The translations under genes and the position numbers were made by a program. 64,000 nt of DNA from Planomicrobium sp. CPCC 101110 (GTDB lineage Bacteria > Bacillota > Bacilli > Bacillales_A > Planococcaceae), in the NCBI RefSeq assembly GCF_007859395.1, contig NZ_VOHD01000012.1, positions 21,716 through 85,715 of the forward strand, given 5' to 3'. Position 1 is the stretch's first letter; each line of letters starts with the position of its first letter. A model generated the notes under the pieces. That model saw only the letters and a program-made list of their open reading frames with translations, did not search any database and was not told the DNA's origin. Below, piece after piece: positions 59,406 to 64,000 of this stretch.

Positions 59406-59434
59406 TTGAAACCTATCTTGCGCTTAGGTACGAT
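59406..59434 (+). promoter_or_regulatory. bcp promoter
   Basis: TTGAAA (59406-59411), 17 bp, TACGAT (59429-59434), 20-26 bp before the bcp start. Confidence 0.6.
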
Positions 59435-59459
59435 AGAAGAAAGAAAAGGAGTGATGGAA

Positions 59460-59936
59460 TTGGCCACTTTAGAAGGGTTGCAAGCACCGGAATTCAGTTT
59501 GGCAAATGAAGCAGGGGAGACGGTTTCATTAAAAGACTTTGCAGGAGAGAAGTATGTGGTGCTGTATTTTTATCCGAAGGACATGACGCCAGGTTGCACC
59601 ACTCAAGCTTGCGATTTCCGTGATGCGCAAACGGATTTTGCTGATATGAATGCCGTGATTCTTGGGGTTAGTGCCGACTCGGCGGACCAGCATGATAAAT
59701 TCATCCAAAAGCACGGACTGCCATTTTCGCTTTTAGTGGATGAAGACCACAGAGTGTCGGAGGAATATGGAGTGTGGGTGGAGAAAAAGATGTACGGCAA
59801 AACTTTCATGGGGATAGAGCGCTCCACTTTCCTGATTGACCCGACCGGTACAATCATTAAAGAATGGCGTAAAGTGAAAGTCGCTGGCCATATCAAAGAA
59901 GTAGCGGATACGCTGAAAGAGCTCAGCAATCAGTGA
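59460..59936 (+). CDS. bcp: thiol peroxidase, Bcp/PrxQ type
   Basis: A peroxiredoxin reducing hydroperoxides. The 158 residues carry the PrxQ motif TPGCTTQACDFRD with peroxidatic C46 and resolving C51 (numbered from the TTG start). The downstream segment GIERSTFLIDPTG is typical. I prefer the TTG at 59460, 8 nt after GGAG; the ATG at 59454 is only 2 nt from it. It lies near perR as B. subtilis ygaF does. Confidence 0.93.
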   Translation: MATLEGLQAPEFSLANEAGETVSLKDFAGEKYVVLYFYPKDMTPGCTTQACDFRDAQTDFADMNAVILGVSADSADQHDKFIQKHGLPFSLLVDEDHRVSEEYGVWVEKKMYGKTFMGIERSTFLIDPTGTIIKEWRKVKVAGHIKEVADTLKELSNQ

Positions 59937-59954
59937 AAAGGGGAGAACATTGGA

Positions 59955-60896
59955 ATGGAAGTCTTGTTTACATTCACGCCACAAGCAGCACATCAGCAAA
60001 CTCTTGAAAAAGAATTTCCGGATATTGATTTTTATTTTGAGGGCAGCGATAAATCCCGCTTGCCGTCTGCGGACATTTTAGTGACATATGGCGAGGACCT
60101 CACTGAAGACGATATCAAGACAGCAGGAAAGCTGCAGTGGATCATGGTAGCGAGCGCCGGAGTGGAAAAGTTGCCGCTTAAAGCGATGAAAGAGCGCGGC
60201 ATTATCGTGTCAAATGTTAAAGGCATCCATAAAACGCCTATGAGCGAATCGGTACTGGCCCATCTGCTGGCAGTGAAACGTTCCCTGCCGTTTATCTACG
60301 AGAGCCAGCGGAACAATGAATGGAACCGGAAGACCGGTTCATCAGAACTTTCTGGCTCCACCGCATTGATCATCGGTCCAGGAGCTATCGGTTCTGAAGT
60401 CGGCCGGCTTCTTCAAGCATTCGGCGTTCGGACAATTGGCTGCAATCGTTCAGGAGAGACGGCAGCCCACATGGACGAAATGGTTTCCTTTGGAGATGTT
60501 TTGAGAAAACTGCCGGAAGCCGACATCATTATCTCAGTTTTGCCAAGCACAAAAGAAACAAAACATATGCTGAAAAAAGAACATTTCACAGCGATGAAGA
60601 CTGATGCGATTTTCATGAATTTTGGGCGCGGCGATTTGGTGGAAGATCGTATTTTGCTTGAGGCACTCGAAACAGGCGCGATTGGGTTTGCTGTACTTGA
60701 CGTTTTTGAACAAGAGCCTCTGCCTTCGGAACATCCATATTGGAGTATGGAAAATGTCGTAATTTCACCTCATGCTTCCAGCCATTCAAAGAAATATGTG
60801 GACCGAGCATTGGACATTTTTATTCCTAATTTGCATAGATGGCTATTGGAAGATCGAAACCCGACAAATCTCGTTAATCTGGAAAAGGGGTATTGA
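59955..60896 (+). CDS. D-isomer-specific 2-hydroxyacid dehydrogenase family protein
   Basis: A 313-residue NAD(P)-dependent reductase. The Rossmann loop is ALIIGPGAIGSEVGRLL. Catalytic regions are FMNFGRGDLVED (Arg), DVFEQEPLP (Glu) and ISPHASSHS (His). Together they resemble the glyoxylate/hydroxypyruvate reductase-like branch. It follows bcp by 18 nt and precedes the PduO-type gene by 2 nt. Substrate unknown. Confidence 0.88.
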   Translation: MEVLFTFTPQAAHQQTLEKEFPDIDFYFEGSDKSRLPSADILVTYGEDLTEDDIKTAGKLQWIMVASAGVEKLPLKAMKERGIIVSNVKGIHKTPMSESVLAHLLAVKRSLPFIYESQRNNEWNRKTGSSELSGSTALIIGPGAIGSEVGRLLQAFGVRTIGCNRSGETAAHMDEMVSFGDVLRKLPEADIIISVLPSTKETKHMLKKEHFTAMKTDAIFMNFGRGDLVEDRILLEALETGAIGFAVLDVFEQEPLPSEHPYWSMENVVISPHASSHSKKYVDRALDIFIPNLHRWLLEDRNPTNLVNLEKGY

Positions 60897-60898
60897 CC

Positions 60899-61456
60899 AT
60901 GAAAATCTATACGAAAACAGGTGACAAAGGCATGACTTCACTTGTTTATGGCAGCCGTGTCGCAAAAAACGATGTGCTTGTTGAAGCCTACGGAACATGT
61001 GACGAAGCAAATTCGATGATTGGCTTGGCATTGGGGCATATGGCCGAAGAATTTTTCGAGGAAAAAGAAGAACTGGGCCAGGCTTTCCATGAAATTCAAA
61101 CGAAGCTGTTTCACGTAGGAGCGGAACTTGCCACTCCAAGCGGCAAAGAAGTCAAGTGGAAGCTGACGGAGCAGGACGTAGAAAAGTTGGAACAGTGGAT
61201 CGATCGGTATGATGAGCAAATTCCTGTGTTGAATAATTTCATTCTGCCTGGTGGGCATCCTGCTGGGGCCGGGCTTCATGTTGCGCGAACGGTCGTCCGC
61301 CGAACCGAGCGGGCGGCAATTTCGATTGGGGAAGATGTCTCTCCGATTGTTTTGGCTTATCTGAACCGTTTATCCGATTTCTTATTTGTTGCGGCGCGGT
61401 TCGTGAATTTCAAGCTCGGCAAGAAAGAGCAAGAGCTTCATGAGGAGCAGGCATGA
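60899..61456 (+). CDS. PduO-type cob(I)alamin adenosyltransferase
   Basis: It transfers the adenosyl group of ATP to cob(I)alamin to form coenzyme B12. The 185 residues show the ATP-binding N terminus KIYTKTGDKGMTSLVYG and the signatures YGTCDEANSMIG and ARTVVRRTERAA...LNRLSDFLFVAAR. AAAAGGGG lies 10 nt before the ATG. The bcp-dehydrogenase-adenosyltransferase unit is followed by perR with its own promoter. Confidence 0.94.
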   Translation: MKIYTKTGDKGMTSLVYGSRVAKNDVLVEAYGTCDEANSMIGLALGHMAEEFFEEKEELGQAFHEIQTKLFHVGAELATPSGKEVKWKLTEQDVEKLEQWIDRYDEQIPVLNNFILPGGHPAGAGLHVARTVVRRTERAAISIGEDVSPIVLAYLNRLSDFLFVAARFVNFKLGKKEQELHEEQA

Positions 61457-61494
61457 CGAAGAGACTGCTGGCATTGCGGTAATATAGTGAATTC

Positions 61495-61541
61495 TTGACA
61501 TGTGCCCTCCTTTTTAAGTACACTAATTATAACGATTACAA
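61495..61541 (+). promoter_or_regulatory. perR promoter with Per box
   Basis: TTGACA (61495-61500), 18 bp, TACACT (61519-61524). The sequence TTATAACGATTACAA at 61527-61541 matches the PerR operator TTATAATNATTATAA at all but two specified bases, and covers the start point. This implies negative autoregulation, as in B. subtilis. Confidence 0.8.
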
Positions 61542-61574
61542 TGTAAGAATACTTATGAAGTGAGGTGCACAGCG

Positions 61575-62018
61575 ATGTCTGAAGTGCAGTTAAAAGACGC
61601 GCTTGATGCTTTGAAGTCTACAGGTGTAAGAATCACGCCCCAGCGCCATGCAATTCTGGAGTATATGATTCATTCAACAGCACACCCAACAGCGGATGAC
61701 ATTTATCGCGCGCTAGAGAAAACTTTTCCGAATATGAGTGTAGCGACTGTATATAATAATTTGCGTGTGTTCCGAAAAGCGGGGCTGGTGAAAGAATTGA
61801 CTTACGGGGATTCTTCAAGCCGCTTCGATTTTGTGACCCATGACCATTACCATATGATTTGCAGCGACTGCGGCAAAATTGTCGATTTCCATTATCCTGG
61901 CCTTGATGAAGTTGAACATTTAGCTTCTCACGTTACAGGTTTCCAAGTGGACTATCACCGCCTAGAACTTTACGGCACTTGCCAGGACTGTATAGAAAAT
62001 CCGGCTAAAGCACAATAA
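61575..62018 (+). CDS. perR: peroxide-responsive repressor PerR
   Basis: A Fur-family peroxide sensor; Fe2+-catalysed oxidation of its metal-site histidines releases it from DNA. All key residues stand at the B. subtilis numbers: H37, D85, H91, H93, D104 for the regulatory metal, and C96, C99, C136, C139 for the structural zinc. The recognition helix is [14 protein letters not shown]. The ATG at 61575 follows GAGGTG. A Per box lies on its own promoter. bcp and gsaB next door are plausible co-regulated functions. Confidence 0.96.
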   Translation: MSEVQLKDALDALKSTGVRITPQRHAILEYMIHSTAHPTADDIYRALEKTFPNMSVATVYNNLRVFRKAGLVKELTYGDSSSRFDFVTHDHYHMICSDCGKIVDFHYPGLDEVEHLASHVTGFQVDYHRLELYGTCQDCIENPAKAQ

Positions 62019-62020
62019 CG

Positions 62021-62050
62021 ATGAGCATGGCTTCCATGCTCATTTTTATT
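62021..62050 (+). terminator. intrinsic terminator after perR
   Basis: ATGAGCATGG/CCATGCTCAT stem with a 3-base loop and TTTTTATTT. Confidence 0.85.
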
Positions 62051-62074
62051 TCGGCAATGTGCCGGCCGGAAATG

Positions 62075-62112
62075 AAAAGCTCCACCGGACATCATGTCCC
62101 GGTGGAGCTTTT
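62075..62112. terminator. bidirectional terminator
   Basis: A 14-bp stem AAAAGCTCCACCGG/CCGGTGGAGCTTTT, mainly for the minus-strand ygzB gene. Confidence 0.85.
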
Positions 62113-62121
62113 GCGTTATAT

Positions 62122-62469
62122 TCAAGAATTCTTCTTATTGTATTCTTCGCTGAATTCTTTTCCTTCAAGAGCAGGATCCATTGTTAATGGCTCGTTGCAG
62201 TGCATACACATGTCTACGCGTCCAAGCATCTTTGTCTGCTTGCCGCAGTTCGGGCATTCGACTGGGATAGTTTTCATCGACAGAAGGCCAATCCAAGCAT
62301 ATACGCCTGTGCTTCCTATAACCGCCAATACACCCAGCAGCATAAAGATGACCATAACGGCCGGCTGGTTCTTAAAGTAAATGCCGACATACATAATAAC
62401 GATTCCGATAAAAACCAACGACAATGCGAAAGTTCGAATTCGATTTATTTTATTTTTATAAGGTTTCAT
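62122..62469 (-). CDS. ygzB: UPF0295/DUF2614 membrane protein YgzB
   Basis: A 115-residue protein with two membrane helices (about 10-32 and 36-66). A zinc-ribbon-like cysteine set follows, [21 protein letters not shown]. Function unknown. AAGGAGG precedes the ATG. Position between perR and ygxA is the same as in B. subtilis. Confidence 0.93.
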   Translation of the reverse strand: MKPYKNKINRIRTFALSLVFIGIVIMYVGIYFKNQPAVMVIFMLLGVLAVIGSTGVYAWIGLLSMKTIPVECPNCGKQTKMLGRVDMCMHCNEPLTMDPALEGKEFSEEYNKKNS

Positions 62470-62654
62470 TTTTCGTTCCTCCTTGCATCCATCATACTAT
62501 ATCATAATAGACGTTAAAAAGTGATAATGATTTTCAGATGAAGGAATCCAGCTGAAATATGTCGAATTAAAGAAAAAGGGAGAGAGAGCCTTTTCAAGTT
62601 CAATCAGGTGTAAGACTAGAGATCAAAAGTTAGCCACTCAAGGAGTGAAATTCA

Positions 62655-63521
62655 ATGGAGCAAATTCTACGGCCAATCTATCAAGAACGCGCCAGCCAGG
62701 AAAGCACCTTAGGTGTAGTGCTGATAGAAAAAAGAGAAAAAGTCAGCCCGATTACGGATACATTCGATTCGGTGCTGCTGATTATTACAAAAGAAAACGA
62801 TACATCTGTTTTCACTAAACATTACACATATTTGGACAAAAAAGCGGCGATGCACATCGTCACGGAAAAACAATTGCGGAAATGGCTCTTGCTTGGAACC
62901 AACCGGAAAATTGTGGATTGGCTTTTTCATGGGCGGATCATTTACGACCGCAACGAATTCATGGAGAAACTGAAAACAGAATTGAAGGATTATCCGTTCT
63001 ATGGACGGAAAATAAAAATGGGAATTGAGTTCGCGAAGCTGATCCGGCGTTATCTAGAAGGAAAAGTCTTCTTTGAAGAAAAAAACTATATGGATGCCTA
63101 TAATCATATAGTAGAATCACTTCATCATCTGGCCAGGCTTGCTGTTTTGGAAAACGGGCTTCCGCCTGAAGTGACAGTTTGGTCGCAAGTCAAACAGATG
63201 GAGCCGGCCATCTATAAGCTCTATGAAGAGCTGATTCTAAGCGAGGAACCGATCCATAAAAGATTGGAATTGTTATTTCTGGCAAGCGAGTTCCATATCC
63301 ATTCGCGGACGAATGATGGAGCTCAGCACATCAGGGAAGTAATGGAGAGGCAGGAGAGCTGGACAATCCAAGAACTGCACGAACAAGAAGAGTTGAAAAA
63401 CTATTCTTCAGACTTGGAAGTCTTTATTGAGTATTTAGTAGAAAAAGATTTGATATCGATAAAAGGCGTGATGACCAAAAGTGAAGGAATCTTCCATCGC
63501 TATTATTACGTAAAAAGTTAA
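62655..63521 (+). CDS. ygxA: nucleotidyltransferase-like protein YgxA
   Basis: A 288-residue cytoplasmic protein. An N-terminal nucleotidyltransferase-like region (LGVVLIEKREKVSPITDTFDSVLLII) is followed by a helical domain with FFEEKNYMDAYNHIVESLHHLARLAVLENG. The catalytic Gly-Ser/Asp-x-Asp motif is not obvious, so activity is doubtful. AAGGAGTG precedes the ATG. It is the last gene before an rRNA operon, as in B. subtilis. Confidence 0.9.
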   Translation: MEQILRPIYQERASQESTLGVVLIEKREKVSPITDTFDSVLLIITKENDTSVFTKHYTYLDKKAAMHIVTEKQLRKWLLLGTNRKIVDWLFHGRIIYDRNEFMEKLKTELKDYPFYGRKIKMGIEFAKLIRRYLEGKVFFEEKNYMDAYNHIVESLHHLARLAVLENGLPPEVTVWSQVKQMEPAIYKLYEELILSEEPIHKRLELLFLASEFHIHSRTNDGAQHIREVMERQESWTIQELHEQEELKNYSSDLEVFIEYLVEKDLISIKGVMTKSEGIFHRYYYVKS

Positions 63522-63540
63522 AAGAAATTTCGTTTGCTAA

Positions 63541-63572
63541 AGAGCTGATTCCATCAAGGAATCAGCTCTCTT
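63541..63572 (+). terminator. hairpin terminator after ygxA
   Basis: AGAGCTGATTCC/GGAATCAGCTCT with a 5-base loop; the T tail is short (CTTATAT). Confidence 0.65.
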
Positions 63573-63670
63573 ATATGTAGAGAAAGAATAAAAGGGAATG
63601 TGTAAATGATAATGGAATAGCTTTGCTGCCAATGGTTTTATAAGAGATTTAATTTTTTTTGATTTTATCG

Positions 63671-63700
63671 TTGACAAGGGAAGGGCATCCGTATTATGAT
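63671..63700 (+). promoter_or_regulatory. rRNA promoter P1
   Basis: TTGACA (63671-63676), 18 bp, TATGAT (63695-63700). Confidence 0.75.
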
Positions 63701-63748
63701 AATACACGTCGCTAAGGCAATTAAGTTTTTCGCAATAATAAAAAGTGC

Positions 63749-63777
63749 TTGACACTTGAAAGCCGCGATGTTAAATT
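63749..63777 (+). promoter_or_regulatory. rRNA promoter P2
   Basis: TTGACA (63749-63754), 17 bp, TAAATT (63772-63777), 78 bp downstream of P1, the tandem spacing usual for Bacillus rrn operons. Confidence 0.75.
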
Positions 63778-64000
63778 AGAGGAGTCGCTTTTACAGGACG
63801 CACAACATGAACCTTGAAAACTGAACAGCAAAACGTCAACAAAGTTTATTGACGCGTTCCGAACGCGGCAATAAAATTTCTGCGACGGTTGCCCTTGGGC
63901 AATCGGAGCAAACAACTACTGATCAAGCCTGGCTAGATCAAGCGATTCGCGCGTCCTTCGGGACGGCGAGCGCCAGCATGAGCAATCAAGCTTCTATAAT

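Larger units (their letters stand above)
63522..64000 (+). other. rRNA operon promoter and leader region (16S starts beyond the edge)
   Basis: This 479-nt stretch has no protein gene. It contains a hairpin after ygxA (63541-63569), two strong tandem promoters and a structured leader. The leader includes ACCTTGAAAACTGAACAGC (63811-63829), the conserved box next to rRNA genes in Bacillales, and hairpins such as CGTCC-TTCG-GGACG near 63952-63965. The 16S rRNA itself is not reached. Confidence 0.8.

Overview
The window reads as a chromosomal segment of a low-to-mid GC Gram-positive of the Bacillales, most likely the Planococcaceae (Planococcus/Planomicrobium type). This rests on gene order and recognisable families, not on a database search. 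Two long blocks keep Bacillus subtilis order: pcrA-ligA-camS ... gatCAB ... dagK ... rlmCD at the left, and yfhF-recX-yfhH-yfhJ-yfhP-mutY-fabL-ntdP(ygaC)-ygaD ... ygaE-gsaB-bcp-perR-ygzB-ygxA-rrn at the right. The spore gene sspE, which lies between fabL and ygaC in B. subtilis, is absent, as expected for a non-sporulating lineage. Almost every gene is a chromosomal housekeeping or transport gene. I see no prophage, insertion sequence, CRISPR array or tRNA gene.

Layout. 0-8.4 kb: DNA repair and Glu/Asp-tRNA amidotransferase genes, then a lipid kinase. 8.8-11.3 kb: a cytochrome bd-type quinol oxidase operon with a 37-residue third gene that looks like the CydS subunit. 11.4-11.9 kb: a cluster of structured intergenic repeats with a perfect 133-bp duplication. 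11.9-19.7 kb: rRNA methyltransferase, dihydrouridine synthase, K+ channel, an FbpA-like peptide, an amidase, and a divergent TetR/MFS pair with three operator-like repeats. 20-33.6 kb: RNA helicase, two paralogous M29 aminopeptidases (about 10 kb apart), GDSL esterase, M20 peptidase, TPP riboswitch with thiT, map, TspO-like protein, PepF, GNAT, DinB, carbonic anhydrase and mreBH. 33.8-36.4 kb: a translationally coupled FAD monooxygenase/methyltransferase pair, then the same repeat family in reverse orientation. 36.4-43.2 kb: a yfk/yfj-like cluster (YfkK, Na+/Ala symporter, YtxH-like protein, BrkB/YihY, SE1561 protein, MFS, a second RlmCD-like enzyme). 43.2-64 kb: the yfhF-ygxA block, interrupted by a complete five-gene peptide/nickel-type ABC importer, and ending in tandem rRNA promoters and the leader of an rrn operon whose 16S gene should start just past the window edge.

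Most interesting signals. (1) A canonical A-AAA-AAC slippery heptamer, 6 nt ahead of a foldable stem, lies two codons before the stop of the YtxH-like gene. The -1 frame runs open straight into the BrkB/YihY gene, whose own ATG has no visible Shine-Dalgarno sequence. (2) A CydS-like small ORF follows cydAB. (3) A repeat family occurs at two loci in opposite orientation. (4) Three TetR operator-like copies sit exactly on the divergent promoters. (5) Two unannotated small ORFs lie at 32.1-32.3 kb and 40.2-40.3 kb, the latter inside a short transcription-unit-like stretch. Everything was read by eye; homology statements come from remembered family sequences and should be confirmed by searches.
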